From Alligator mississippiensis (lineage: Eukaryota; Chordata; Crocodylia; Alligatoridae): a stretch of DNA of 64,000 bases. Location of the stretch: contig NC_081836.1 in NCBI RefSeq assembly GCF_030867095.1, positions 29,958,338 to 30,022,337 on the forward strand, read 5' to 3'. The stretch's first letter is position 1; every line of letters begins with the position of its first letter. Shown here piece by piece: positions 12,393-45,400 of the stretch. Position numbers and translations under genes: made by a program. Under the pieces are notes generated by a model. The model had not been told where the DNA came from. It was given only the letters and a program-made list of their open reading frames with translations, and ran no database searches.

Positions 12393-15025
12393 ATCCTCAA
12401 ACAGATGATTGAGAGCTCCTCTTCCACTGCTTGGCAACTTCTAAGCCTACAACCAAGGTCTCCAAAAACTTGAGGCAGTTCCAGAGGTTAAAATTATCCC
12501 AGCTGCAGTCTATACATGCGTTTGACACAAGCTGACAGCTTGGGAGCACCTTTGAGGAGCACATGCATATTCTTTACCACTCAGGCTCAGAAAGGACGGG
12601 TGGCAATGTAAGCTCAGAGTCAGCTCCCTCCTCAGGTGGCTACTGGAACAGGCTCAGGATGAGACCAGAGCTGCTTCCTCCAGATCAATTCTCACCTCAG
12701 CCAGTCAGGTAGAGAAGACCCTGAAGCCCAGTCATAAGGGACCCTCCATATAAAAGGATCTAAATGCAAGATAAACCCATGCACTCCAGCTCTCGGGTAT
12801 TTTAAACAATAAGATGCATATACAAGAACACAGGTGGCTATTGCAGCAGGGCACCCCACAAGCATACTGTAAACAAGCCTACCCTGAGTGCTTGAAATGC
12901 TGAAGAACTAGTGTCACTTATTTAACCAGTAGCTTTTATGGGCTTCCAAGGAGTGGAAACCTCATGGAAGATGGAAAATGAAGGAAAGCCTGGGTTGGCT
13001 GGTGATAAGACAGTGTCCTTGTCCTTGAGAAACCCAGACATGCATGCTGGGTGGATGAGATCACAGGTGGTGTTGAAGACATAGCAGGTGAGACAAAGGG
13101 CGGACAGTCCCTGCTTCTGCCAGCTATTTTGGACTCATGTGCCAGAGAAAGCTGGGGAGGGGAAAGATCTTCCAGTTTAGCCAGGAAACTTCATGTAAAA
13201 AATTTTGTATACAAAATATTGCTGCTGATCAGCCAAAGGCTGCTGAGGATGGAGCACAGATGCTGGCTATTTACCTAAAAACATTCAGCTCACAAAGATC
13301 TGTACCAGGAGCACAAATCCCACAGGAAATGGTGGTCAACACACGATAACATCACACAGCATCTCCCAGTGGATGCTCCACAGTTCTGCCAGTGCTCCAG
13401 GCACAGTAGTTTCCAGCAAAATCAGACAGTGAATTGCCAACCACACCATCACCTTAGAGGTTATCATACTTCCACTGCTGTCTGTTAATCTGTTAACACT
13501 GGTGACCCAGGGATGGTAAGTACAAGAGGGAACAAATGGTCTTATGGAAAGAGGCAGGGACCTGGCTGATGGAAGAGCCAACTGATGGGAATCCTGAGTA
13601 CCCTGCAGGGCAGGACTAGCTACAAAAAGGTTCAATAGAAAAAATGATACCGGCAGGTAGCTCTGCCAAGCTGATCTGAACCGGCAACTGGGAATCCCTA
13701 TTTGCCACAGGATCAGTGGCAGGGCCCAGGAGGGAGGCTGGCACCTTGCAGAGCCTTTCTGGAGCACTGGCAGGCAGGGGCTGCACCCAGAATGCAACCC
13801 CAATGCACCCTGAATTAAAATGAAAAGCCCTGAATCTGTAACACTGAACACAGAAGTCAATGCAAACCCATGGGGAAGCTCCAATCTGGCCCTGGCTTCC
13901 CTGCAGTGTTTGCAACCCAAGCATGTCAGCCAGTACAAGAGCAGCTCGACACGAAGCAGACCAAGTGGCAGCTGCTATGCAAAGCCACACAAGATGCTGG
14001 GCTACTGAGGCTCCCAAAGGCTTTATACTCCTTGCTTGCAAGGGGTTGCAGAAATGGTGCAAAGCCTATTTTGTTACTGCATTAGCTCAAACCTGCCAGC
14101 ATTGCTGGAGGAGGCACAAGCATTCCCAGGTCTCGGCACGCTTTGAGAAGAGCAGCTTTGCTGAGTACCAGCAGTCTGCAGGGTCACGCTGCATCTAACG
14201 TGGGCAAGGATGCAGGAAGTCTCCCCACATTCATGGGAAGGGTAAGGAAATAAATACCAGAGGACAGAGAATTGCAACAGCTACAGATCACCCTCTGCAT
14301 GGCACCTTCTGTAAGTCAATCTCTAATGGCAGGAAATTCCTAAACTCACTTAGCCCTTTGCTTCCTGGTAGAGGCCTGAGGACAAGGGTAACTTGCAAGC
14401 CTGTTCAACAGCTTCATTCCAAAGGATTGAGAAGCCAAGGTGCCTCCAGCCACAGGACAGTCAGAATTCCAGTAGACAAAGTCCTTGTGTATTATGCCAC
14501 AATATAAAACATCAGCTCCTTTGGTGAATATGGAGACAGGATGGGAGTGTTCACTGAAGCCATCTTGCCTGAAAAATGTTCAGCTTCCTCAGGGCACCCT
14601 GTGGCCATCTCAAGTCCGAGTCAGTCTTAAAAACAACATTAAAAAGAGACATTGGTGGCCTCTCAGCCTCAAAATGGCTGGACTCCAGGCTCAGGTGAAG
14701 CCCAGATACGGCAAAGGAAGACCGTGCCACTTTACCAGCACAGTGTGTTGGGGGTCACACAGAACAGCAGAGCACTGGCTCCTAGGAACACAGGGATGTG
14801 GAGAGAAGGGCTCTTGGCTATGCTGGTTGATGGTATGTGGTTCAGATGGTCCTGCTTGTAGCTCTGTGTTGCTGATACTGTAATTAGTTGGGAAAATGAA
14901 GGATTTTCTCCCTGGGGTCCTGGGTTGGGCCAGTTTGATCACTTTCCCCTGCGCATGTTTGTTCTCAGGCAAGGAAGCTGGTGCTTGAGTTAGGCACAGG
15001 TGGAGGGCCCAAGTCCACCTCTTCC

Positions 15026-33765
<18,740 letters not shown>

Positions 33766-34829
33766 CGCCGCCGCGCTCCTGCCGCCCGCCCCGTCCGCAC
33801 TTCCGGGCCCACCACAGAGCGCGCGGGCGAGGCACGAGCGTCGTCAGCCTGGGCCGGGGCAGCCCCACAGCGCCCCACGCGGCGGGGGGAGGCGCTGCCG
33901 GGGCGGGCCCCAAGAGCGGGGCGAGCCCGAAGCCGCCAGTGCTAGGTTTGGAAGGGGCCTCAGGAGGTTAAACGTGGCGCTCTTTAAAATCAAGTAGTGA
34001 GATGCACTTGCTTTGTTGTGAGGTTAGAAGAGAGCTCGGTGTTTTCCATCCAGACACCCCAAAGCAGAACAGGCATTTAGAAGAGGCCAGAACAGTCCCT
34101 TCAGCTGCGTATCATGGCACTTACTACCTCCGCGTCCTAAAATTGCCTCTTTCAGAATTAAGTGGCAAATGCTGCTTGTTACTTTTGTCCCACCGGCATG
34201 GTTCAGAGAGGAAAGATGACGCCATCAACTATGCTTTTCACATACCCTGACCACCACAAGTAATGGTCAAATAAATGAACCATAAGGCCCACATCTTCGA
34301 ACAGCCCTGAATGACAAGGGGGAGTTTGACTGTCAAGCAAGCAAAGATTGAGAAGAGCCCACTGAAACAAAGAACGACTCCCAAAGCAAAGGATTGCTGC
34401 CCAGCATTCCCAAGGTCCCCGACTCGCTGCTCACTTTAGCTAACAGCAATTCAACCAGGTAATATAACACATACCAGATTCTGAGCTCAGCTGCAGCACT
34501 GGGCATTCAGAGACTATAGACTGACTCTGGATCCACCCCACTGTAACAGTGCAGAGATGTGCACGCAATTATACTGCATTCATCTAAGTTCTTCACGGAA
34601 GTGACAAACTTGCACCTCTTGCCAACATCTAAGCCTGTGAAGCTGCAAAAGGGGAGCACCATAGAACAAGAAAACCTCTGTTTCATTAGATCTGGATCTG
34701 GGAAATAGTCCCCAGGTCTCAATTTCTAGCTGTGGTCTTAAAACGGTGGTACATGCAGAAGATGGAGGACAAACATTAGAATAAGCAGCTGTGGGGTGGA
34801 AAGAAATGTTACAAAGAACCATTGGCAGA

Positions 34830-35737
34830 AAAATCAACCAAATGTCTTTATTTTAAAACTATACACCTTGAAAAAAACAAATAGAAAAATCTCCCCAATT
34901 AAAAAAAAATCTAATGCTATATTACATCCCAAATGACACCCACAGCCATTGGGTCCAGATCATTTACACACAAAATACCTCAGGTCTGCATTGTGACAGG
35001 CAGACCAGACCATCTTCCTACACAGAGAATTCAAAATCCAAAGGAGCATGAGAACAGAAGAAGCAAAGCTACATCCATATCTCTGGTTAGTGCATAGGTG
35101 TTCTCTTATGCAAGTGATGCAAGTGTTTGTGAAGGATACTGGCTTGACAGCCTTGGAGATCATCCTCCAAGTACAGAAAACAGTAAAAGCTGTGGAAGTG
35201 AAAGCCACCCTTCCCTAACCTACTGATGTGCCTTAACCCTGGCTAGAAGGACTGCTCATAACAGGAAAAGGGGATTTCACTCTCCACAGTTTATTCAATT
35301 CTTGGCTTCAACAGAGCCTGCTAACAAGGTACCAACTGATAACTTTTTAAGCTGGGTCAAGACTCCAAATATACATCCTATCTTGTAGGTCAGGTTGTGC
35401 ACTAAGACCAAATCCAATTTATGATTAAATACTGGTTGAATTTTCTGCGAGTGTACAAAGCCCAGACACACAAACAGGAAGGGGGGGTGTGTGTGTGTGG
35501 TTTGGAACAGGGCCACTACCTAGCAGTCAAGTGGATCTCAAGAGTCCAGATCATGTTCACGTATTTCCTCATGCTGTAGTCTAAGGACATCAAGAAAGAA
35601 ATATTTATTTTCTTCTTCCTTGATCTGGGTTGGAGGCAGTCTGGTCTGAAAAGCCTCTCTTGCCTCAGTGAGGAACACTCAGTTCATCTGTTGTTTAAAA
35701 AAACCTCTCTTGCTACTGCCAGAAGAACTTGCTTGGT
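34830..35737 (-). other. WDR90: Probable WDR90 3' UTR
   Basis: Sequence between the WDR90 stop codon and the most distal candidate poly(A) signal. AT-rich, no open coding frame of note, with a short GT run near 35488-35499. Confidence 0.55.
34847..34852 (-). terminator. WDR90: Candidate WDR90 poly(A) signal AATAAA
   Basis: TTTATT on the plus strand, followed on the gene strand by a GT-rich stretch (GGTTCTTTGTAACATTTC), a plausible downstream element. Two further AATAAA hexamers on the gene strand, at 35290-35295 and 35604-35609, give alternative shorter 3' UTRs. With this site the 3' UTR is about 0.9 kb and the gap to the RHOT2 start about 1 kb. Confidence 0.5.
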
Positions 35738-38700
35738 TCATCTGTTCATTATCTCCCACACCAGAATCTCATTGTAGGAAGCTGTGAAAAGGCGTTTGCC
35801 TGAAGGGGTGAATCTGCAGAGGTGAACAGAGTCATCATGCCCTGCAAAGTCTTGTTCTGTTCTGGTTGTGCAGTCAATCAGTCGCAGCAGGCGCTCTGTG
35901 GAGGAAACACGGAGTCCATCAAGGGACTCAAATAACACCACCCCCCTTGTCATACAGAAAAGAAGATTGTTTCTTGCTACATCAGAGCTTCCTGCACAAG
36001 GCTGCCAGTCCTAAGTGTGAAGCACAATGAGCTCCGGTGAATGGACTGGTAGTGACAGAGACCATAGGTCTTCACCCACAGAAACAGTGCAAGCTCCCCT
36101 CCAGTGGCTTCTTGCCCCCATTTGTGGGTCCTCAGGGCTGAAAACCTTTCCCAGTCCCCAGTTACAAGCCTGAACAAACAGATGGGTGCCTCTGATTCCC
36201 TAGCTGAGCACTAGAAACAGCAATACTGGAGGGCCTGTAGTAATTAAGTGCTGAAATGGGTTTCTCTGGGTATGAAGTACTTCTGGATAAAGCAAGAGTT
36301 CCTGTCCTTCTATGCTTTGCTGTTTAGCTCCGTTTACTGATAATTACCACCCTTCTTGGAGTTTGTAGGGAAACCTTCCCACACAGGCACACTGAAACTG
36401 CTTCTTGATTAGCTGAGTGATGGGGAATAGTTCCTAACAGAAGCAAGCAGGCAATTAGTGGCTGGTAATCAGTGGGAATGGCAGCCGCATGCTGTGTGTC
36501 AGACTGTCATTCTACAGCATATAAACTGTATTGCAGGCTTGTAGGGACACTGCAACAGTTTGAGGTTTCCTGGCACACTGACAGGCAAGGACACAAGCTA
36601 AGAGAGCTCAGAGAGAAAAACAGATGCATTTTGTTTAAAGCCAGAACCCTTCAAATCCTTGCACTCTCACCATTCAATTTGTAACTGAAGGGGGTTGTGA
36701 TCCACAGACCACATACTTCGGCCTTGCAGGCCCATCAGTGGACCATGGCCTATCTTGAAAACCCTGCACTAGAGTCCCTCTTATAAAAGATGCCCCAGTT
36801 GAGAAAAATGGAGAATTCATCACAACCCTGAGGTAATCTGCTCCACTGTTTAAATCACCCTCATTCATAAATAGTTACACCTTGTTGCAATGATGAATTT
36901 GCCTAGCTTCAGCTGCCAACCTCCAGTGCCCTTTTAGGCAGGAGTAGTGTACACCAGGCTTAGAGGAGGATGAAACTCCCTGGACCTCAAGAGCAGCAGC
37001 ATAAGAGAAGTGTTTTGACAACAAGTGAAGGGAAATAAGGTTGTTCACATAGAGACAGGGAAGGGGAGACCTCTCCAGAATCAAATGCAAGCTGTTGTTT
37101 TTGATGCAGCCACCACCCTGGCAGGTGTATAGAGGAGAGAAGGGGGTCTTTGGGTGGTGCTGTTTTACCTAAGCTTGCTCCCTCTGGACACTTACCATTG
37201 AAGCCAACAGTCAGCAAGTGGCCTGCAGGAGACAGGCTCAGTGAAGTGGCAAAGTGTGATAAGGGGATCTTCTCAACGACCTGCATTCAAGCAAGAGAAA
37301 CACTGATACCAGCCTCTTCAAAATTAACATGCAGCAGAACAGCCTAACGGGCCCCTCTCAAGAGGACAGCTAACAAACTGTCACTGGCACTGACAGATAC
37401 ACAGCATTCACTGAGCTCAGGAAGCTGCCAAGCTCCTCATATTTCCAGAAGAGTATTCAGAGCTGAGAGAACGTTAGCATTCATGAAGGCAAAAAGAAAC
37501 AAACCAGCAGTGACAGCAACCAGGCGTGGATGCAGCTCAGTCCCGAGCTACAGCTTCCCCTGCTGTTCACTACTGGCCTGGAACACAAAAGCTAGCACAT
37601 TAAGTAGTTGTCTAGCCAATTCTAGTACTCCTCAACTCCCCCTCTGTTTCATTCCACCTCAGCTGCTGGTTCACCTACCTGTCTCGTGCATGTCCCATCA
37701 CATGAACCAAGGCTGGAGTCTGTGACCTGAGTGAATTTCATATGGCTCCCCCAATACAAGCGCAGAAGATTTCCTGCTCTAGCAGACAAACTCAGCTCAT
37801 TAGCTTGCCCCACTGAGGATGCAGAGAGAGAGAACAATATTTACCTGTTTCTGGCACAGACTGTAAAAGAGGACCTCCTTCTGCAGCCCAAAGCCCACGT
37901 AGACCACAGTCCCTTTGTCCCAAGGGCAGAATGCTGCCAGGCTAGGAGGAAGGTTGCCAGGAACCTAGGAGAGGAAATAAGAGCAGAGTTAGAAAGTTAA
38001 CTTCTCAGCAGCTACTTCAGCAAGGCCAGAAATATGAGGAAAGGGAAAGGAGAGCACTTAGAGCCATCAATCTCTCCTCCCTTGGGCTGCTGCCAGAGCG
38101 CATGAGCTGCTGCACCCTAGAATTTATATGATAGAAGTATGTTCCCAGGTTCTTATGCCACGATCCTGTACCTATACTCACTGATAGCACCTGAATGTTA
38201 CATTGCCCCAAGAACATATCACAATGCTCTTTGCTCTAGATTGTGGTGGAATGAAAGGAAGATCCAAGGAACTAAACCTCACCTACACATCATCTACACT
38301 TTCAGGCTAAAGTGTGGGAGTGGTTGAAGATAACAGAAGAGCCTGCTAACTTCTCAGGGAGTGAAAATAGTTTCTAAAAGTTCCAAGACCTCAGTTCTGG
38401 GTGTCAGTCCAGGTGAACACAATGGCAAGCTAATTTCCTGCACAGTGAGTGGGATTTCCTTAATTATTTTTAAAAAGCATTTGAGGATGAGGGAAAAAAA
38501 CTTGGAAAGGTGCCTCTAGGCTTGGAGAGGTGCTTAAGCTCGAAGAATGACAGCTCCCTAAGCAATCACTTCACATCAGAAGACACTCAACTACCTTTTA
38601 CAGACTGCCAGCTACAAATTGGAACAGCCTCCATGTGCTGTGCAGTAATGATATTTCCTGCCTTTTCTTTCCCTAACCCCATTTCTTTCCCAAAGCTTTC

Positions 38701-39480
38701 TTCCAGCAGCCTCCTCACCAAGATCTCTACACCTGATGTCTGAATGATTGTCCTAGATCTTGCATCTAATTTGGAACATAAGCTCTAGGCAGGGCCCTGC
38801 CTTAGCGCTCTGTGAAGCGCCACGCACACTTTGGATGTTTTATACATATGATAAAATTAATATGGGCATATCTGGGTTATTTTTACTTACTCAATTGCTA
38901 GGATGCTTACTCAGAATATTAATGTTATTTATGAGTGGCAAACTTAGCTAAAAGCCTGTAATTAGTATGCTCTTTTTTGTACTGACCTTACTGACTCCTG
39001 GCTCATTTATTCAGAAAAATCCTGTGCCTGTGTTTTGTACAGCATAGGGTACCAACAGTTTGTAAATCACATTTTAAGAGCTGCAGTTCTTACATAGCAA
39101 ATATTTCTCAGTGGTTACGCAGCACAGTGATTCACAGTGCAAATCTTCATCTTAAAGGAAAGTTAAAAATGCCCCCTGATCTGCTTCAGTAAACACGGAT
39201 TACAAGCAGCTCCCAAGTAACATACAGGTAACAATGCATACAGGTAACAATGCAAGTGTGCTGCAGGGGTCTGAGCTACACCTGGCCCTGGTAATAATGT
39301 TGCATGTGCCTATCAGTCAGTAAACCTTACTCTTACCTCAGGGCTTGTTGGGGCTGGGAAACTTAGCCAGTCAATGAGCTCACATTTATCCTTTAGCCAG
39401 TCAGAGACCCAGATGCTGACACGTCGATCTGAGCTTGCAGCCAACCAGAGTTCACAACCTTCCACCCCAAAGTCATGGTA
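35738..39480 (-). CDS. WDR90: WDR90 exons in window 19-22: last WD repeats and C-terminus
   Basis: Exons 39337-39480, 37845-37964, 37196-37280 and 35738-35895. They encode LAASSDRRVSIWVSDWLKD, VVYVGFGLQKEVLFYSL, SLSPAGHLLTVGFNG and the final blade GHDDSVHLCRFTPSGKRLF with NEILVWEIMNR, then TGA. The protein ends on the closing strand of a propeller, as in the family. Confidence 0.92.
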
Positions 39481-42400
39481 CTGCCAAACATACAAGCACA
39501 GTTATGACCACATTAATACAGCAGAGAAATGGCACAGGAGACCTTTAAGATAAAGCTGCAAACTGACACAGACTGACAGAGGACAAAGTTTATCAGCACT
39601 AAGATTTTCAGTAATAAGGGATTAATAACAGAGGATTAATACACTATATTTTTTCTGTCTGGACAAGAGTGCTTAAGTCTCTTATCACAAGTAAAAAATG
39701 TTTAATGCCTCAGACTAGCACTGTGGACATGAGGACAACACAGCAGTTTGTGACATAACTGGCTCTCTGCTCAGGGCTGAAGGAGAAATTTGCTGGGAGA
39801 GAAATATTGCGTCTAACCCCATTATGTTGGGCTCTGGCTAGTGCTACTGTGGTCTCTTCTAATAAAGGCACCACATTCCCTCTTTTGTTCCAATGGTACA
39901 GTGAATGCAAGTATTTGTTGCTTTTGAAGCAGAACCTCTTGAGTTTTTCTGGTGCTTTAAGTGTCACTTTTGTTGGTGAGAAGCCAGCAGCAGGTTATTA
40001 GGCATTCTGTTTCCCTATGTGGTGAAAGAAACTATTTCTAACCTGTAACATAACTTGTTTTCCAAGTTGTGTTGTACACAAAAGTATTCCATTTCAGATG
40101 CACATATGCCAAGCACAGTTCAGCCAGACCCATCTGGTCAGCAGTACCCACTGGATTCAGATGGAAATCTCACACCACAGCTGGAGTAGGATTTAGGACA
40201 AAGCCTTAACAAAACCTTATCCTGGGGGACTCATCGTCAGAGCATGCATTTCTAACTATCCTGGCCAATGTTGTTGTTGCTATGAAAACTTTCTTAGCAG
40301 GCTAACGAGACGGAGCTTAAAGCCTTGACCCATGAAGTTCTTCAGAATCAAGTGAAGGTCCTAAGGGACCGGTGCCCTTAGGGGCAGGTAAACCCTTATC
40401 AATCTTTCTATAAACCCTCCTACTCTGAAATACCAGAACGTAGATTGCCCTTGCACAGGAGTTTCAATTAAGATAGCTGCCAGGCAACCTTTTGAGAGGC
40501 CTGTCATTTTTATCCCGACCTCATGTTCTGGACAGTTTTGAACCTGCATTCTGGACAAAGGCAACAGAGAGGAATGTTTGGATGGAAAATCTCTTCCTTT
40601 ACTAAGGTAAAATGCTCTAGTCAAGTTTTTCCTAGAGCTAGTCAGGGTTCTTTATACAGATGCAGTTTTCCTGGTGCAGTTAGGCCCTCAATATCCAGAC
40701 AGGAGGTAAAAACTGACTGAAGAGCAAAGTTCAGAATTTGGCCAGGGTTCCACAACACTACGTCCTGGATGAAGATCAATGTCAGAAGTTTTGCAGATCA
40801 GAGAATCAAAATTGCTGCCTCAGCCAAGTCCAGGTTATCAGACTTCTCCCACCACTTCCTTGTTTCAACTTCCAGGTAACCCTGGCAACCATGGGTGTTA
40901 GGGGAAATGCGTATGCAGAACACTGATCCTCAGGAAAGCAAGTGTCTCTATTACAAAATCTGGCATGACCAACCCTAGAACAGAAATGGTGATACTTTCT
41001 GTTTTCTGTAATCTCAAATAGGACCCTGTCATTTCTGGAATACTGGCCATGCTGTCACTTCAGGGACAACTTGTCTCTGCAGGAGGTTTGTCGGAGATCA
41101 CTTTCTGGTAGAGCACTCCACACCTGGCGAAAGCACTTGGGCAGCAGTACTGCCAATTCAGAAGCTCTGAACCTACACAAGGATTCTGGGCAGAGGGATT
41201 GCAACTTGCTCCTAGCTGTTTGTTCAAGAAAAACACTGTAGTTGCCTTCTCTGTCATTTGCACTTGACAGATGGAAGAAAAGCCTCACATGCCGGATGCA
41301 TGGCCCTCAACTCCCAGAAGTTTATGTGGAGAATTTGTTCTTGGCTGGTCCACAAACTTGTGGGTTTGTGCTCCACTGCCAGGAGCACTAATATTTTGGC
41401 TGGGAGAGAAGAGGGACAGGTAACCACCTTGAAAACACGGTCTGGATTCATCCATCAGCTTAACAATGACAAGACCAGTAAGTATGTGAATAAGTCTGTT
41501 CAATGCATGTTTTTTTGGTTAATACATGGAATCTAACTAGCTTTGCTTGATTTGGTGCTGATGGCCAAAAGTTTCTGGCTTGAGTGCACTCATGAAGTGG
41601 AATGCATGTTGGACATGCAAACATCTAGAACTGCATTTCAGCCACTCTGCAGATATGAAAGTTAGGGCCTGAACTTCATCAAACTTGATATTGCTCTATT
41701 GAAGATGCTCCTTACCCAAATGAACAAGATATTTTGGAGGGAGTGCATGCTGGGGGAGGAAAATAAGAAGAGGGAAAACAAATTAAGCAGCACACTAACT
41801 CATGGGGCTCAAGTATGTATCACATCATAGCTGTGGCTTACCAGTGTCAGAGACCCTGCTCTACAGTAAGAGCAACAGGACTCCAGGCTCAGCACTCACC
41901 TGTTTCCCTGTGCACTGAATAACGGAGATGGGGGATCCTTTGTGGTCAGTAAGGAGACGAATGGTCATTCCAGTCCGAGGGCTGCTGACAGCTATTAGCC
42001 CATCCCTGCTTCCAGATAAGATGATTTCTCCTGCAGATGGGGGAAGAGGAGAGCCCTAGGCAACATTCCGTAGAAACAGAAAAGGCCAAAAAGGGAAAGA
42101 TTGCAACTTAAGCTTCCCAAATACATTCCAGGGGGTGGAGGAGGGAAAATGGGATATCACAAGGGTGTTTAATTTACTTTGAAGTGCTACTTTAGAAAGA
42201 AAAGCTTTAAGCAGAAAAGCCCAGAGGAAGCTTTCATCATGTTCCAAATTCTAGTTTTACCAAAATTAGCATCACCTGGCACAGTTTCACTAAGCTGCCA
42301 TAAAATGGCACAGCTTCACTGACTAATTCTTCAACTGAGAACCTGCCACCCTGTCTTCCCTAGGTCTGGGGATGTTCACTAAGTACCAGAAGGGCTGGGG

Positions 42401-45400
42401 GTCAGAGCTGCATTTGGATTTCCTAAGCAAAGAGAAGCAGAGCGGTATGGCCAGTGCCATGCTCATAGGTGCAACAGCTGCATATCAGTTATGGACAATA
42501 ATGAATGATCTCACCATCTGCAGAGTAGGCAACTGCAGTCAGTGCAACAGCATGGGGGTGCATTTTCAACTCCATTTCTGTCCTTGAAATGCTGAACACA
42601 CGGAGGGTGCCATCGCTGTACCCTGCCACAACATGCTGATTCTCATCCCCACCACGGGAGATAGAGGTAGGGCTCCAAGCCAGACACTGGCAGCTCTACA
42701 AAGAGGAGCAATGTATACATGTGTTACTGCTGCTCACATGCAACAAAGGCATTTACACAGCTTTGATTCCAAAAAGCTTCCATTACAAATAACTTCTTTC
42801 AGTTCTAGTTTACTCCATGAAGACATGGAATGGACCAGCACTGGACAGCCACATGGCAGCAGGCAAGGGCTACTATCAAGACAACCTGGGACACTGAGTG
42901 ATTACCTGGTTCAGCACTTGAAATTGTACCACCAGCTCCATGCTGGCCACACACCAAACCCTCACACTGCCGTCCTCACCACAGGTGGCACAGTGAGACT
43001 CACCGGGACTGAATGTCACTTCATTTACCTGCAGTAACAAAGATGATTCAACAAAGATACTTTACAAATGGTGAAGCACGGTGTATATCTGTTCCTAGTC
43101 TCATCTGTAGCTAGTTTCCACCAAGTTCTCTGGTAAGAGACCACATATAAAAACTTTGAAGGAGATAGGATTTTTCTTTTTCTTTCAAAGAAAGCTAGAG
43201 GTAATGGTGCTCTGAATTAACTGAGCTAATAATGGAAACAACTTTATCCATTAGAAAAAAGTCTAGCTAATAAGTAAGAGAGTACTTCCAGTTAATCTTT
43301 TATTTGAGGTCTTAGTGTTCTAGAAACCAAAAATTAAGTTTCAGAACTATTTCCCCTTCGCTCAAGGAGAAAAGCACAGATCTGTTAACTGATGGGCCCA
43401 CAATTCTAAAGGAGATCTGTCGCAAATCACGGAGGGGAACACAAATTTCCTGACTTAAAAGTCCCAATTTTAGCCACAAGACTATCTTTCTACAGGGCAA
43501 GAACGGTGAGATTTTTCTCAACAGTGCCCCAGTGGGCATTAGCACATATTCTCTCAGCTGGGCCCACCAATCACTTCTGCAGCCTGGCAGCACACAACAT
43601 ACAAACATCCCTACAACACCAATTCCCCCCTTTCCAATCCCTTTAAACCTTGTTCTTGTGTCCACTGATTAGTCGGATGCTTGTGTTATCCACCCAGTTG
43701 ATGTACCACAATGTTCCTGCAGTGGTGCCCACAATTCCCATTTCCAGAGAATCATCAAAGGTTGCACTAACTATTGTTCCATCTAGGGTCATCTCATGTT
43801 CCAAAAGGACTGAGCTAGACCTGGGGGAAAGGATTGCACAAAATAAATGCCTATGACATTAACCAGGTAGGGGACAACTACTATCCACTTCTTTGGAGAA
43901 CTGAGGAGGTAGCCTTCTGGTGGACAAGGTTAGCTTTACCTAGATATTCATATTAGATATTCATAAAAACTGCAATGACAGCTTATTAGAATTTAAGATA
44001 GTGGCTGCCTTTAACTATACATTGTAACTATCTCCATGGGGAAAGATGAGCAAAAGTCTCTCTGGGGATTATTCTGACAGTCTGCTATGCCTCCTGAAAT
44101 TGATCCCAAATATTTCTTATTGCAAAGCTTGAAGTCAGAAAAAGCTGAAACCTGAAAAAAATGTGATATGCGTAAACTGTTTGTGATGTAAGAGGGTTAG
44201 CTGTCAACATGGTCAAGTTTAAATAAGGCAACAGAAGCTAAATTGGCTTAACAGTAAGTCAAAACCACACGAGTTCTGAACTGTGGGAGTAGGAATACTG
44301 ATCCAGCATTGTCTTGTTCAATATTTAAAGGAAAAATAAAACTATACGTTTTAAGTGATGCCAGGGCAATGAATGACAACAGAAGCAAGACTAACTAGAA
44401 GGCTACAGTGAGCAGGAAATGTTCCGCTGCAGTTACAAGTAGGAAATTTCCTTCTCCTTGGCATTTCATAGCTAGACTAAGTCAGCCAAATTTTATCAAG
44501 CTGAAGGACAAGTTAATAACTTTACTGTGGGCCACGTCTAAGTTGCACAGCCAGGAATTTCTACCTTACGCTTCCAGAGGGAATCCAGACTGAAGGAACC
44601 ATGTCATAAAAATTTAGAGGAGTTAAAAATAAAAAGCAATGAGAAATGATATTATGGAATAGTAAAAAGTCCTCATCTTTCTCTGAAATGATACCACCTA
44701 AGATAAATTCAGAGAGTACAAGAAGGAGATGACATATCTCAAGAGTAAATCAAATAGATCAGGTTTGTGCCATCATGTATTCTCTCTAGGTTTACTCAAA
44801 CAGGAGTTAGACACTGCCCACACATAAAAGTCACCTCACCTAGCACCAGAGCCTTTCAGCCTCAGCTCCTGCACCGATGCCACTGACCATAGTCGGATTC
44901 TCTTAGTGTTGCTGCCACTAACCAGCTTGTTGCCATGGCACACCAGGACACCTAGAGAACCAGAAAGGAAATGAAGAGCACTACACAAATACCCATACTT
45001 TGTGATTATCAGCTAGGAGCAAAGGGTCTCTACCAGCCTGTTTCTGGTGAAACTGTGGGAAAGGTAGAAGTGGTTTTACCAGCAGACTTAAACCCATAAG
45101 TCTGTTGGTTGTTATCCAGTGGTTTTTGTTACTTGACAACCAAACCCAGCCCTCACAGTATTTGCCAAGAAGTGGAGCGACAGCACCAGAACAGCACCAG
45201 TGGTGGCATGAATCTACTTCCACCTATTCTAGCATCTGCCGTAGCAGCTAACCATTTGAGAACGGAGAAACAGCTGGAATTGGAGTCAAGCAAAGCCAAG
45301 GCTTCTCTTTGTCTATGGATCTATGTGGCACTTGTGACATGATCCTGGCAGAAGCATGCAGCATCTGTACTCACCAATCTCACCCTCATCAGCCTCCCAA

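Larger units (their letters stand above)
11410..15025 (-). other. RHOT2: Probable RHOT2 3' UTR
   Basis: Extends from the stop codon to the candidate poly(A) signal. No other gene is visible; the longest minus-strand open frames (200 and 148 codons around 13336-14062) have no family resemblance. A CR1 3' tail lies inside at about 12318-12392. The UTR could instead end earlier at a non-canonical signal, so the extent is an inference. Confidence 0.4.

Noticed and set aside
13336-14062. Minus-strand open frames of 200 and 148 codons downstream of the RHOT2 stop
   Set aside because: They overlap in different frames, lack any domain or conserved motif and are Leu/Ser/Pro/Cys-rich; the region is best read as 3' UTR.
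40010-41000. Unusual intron sequence considered as an LTR fossil
   Set aside because: No paired ends, duplications or coding relics could be shown.
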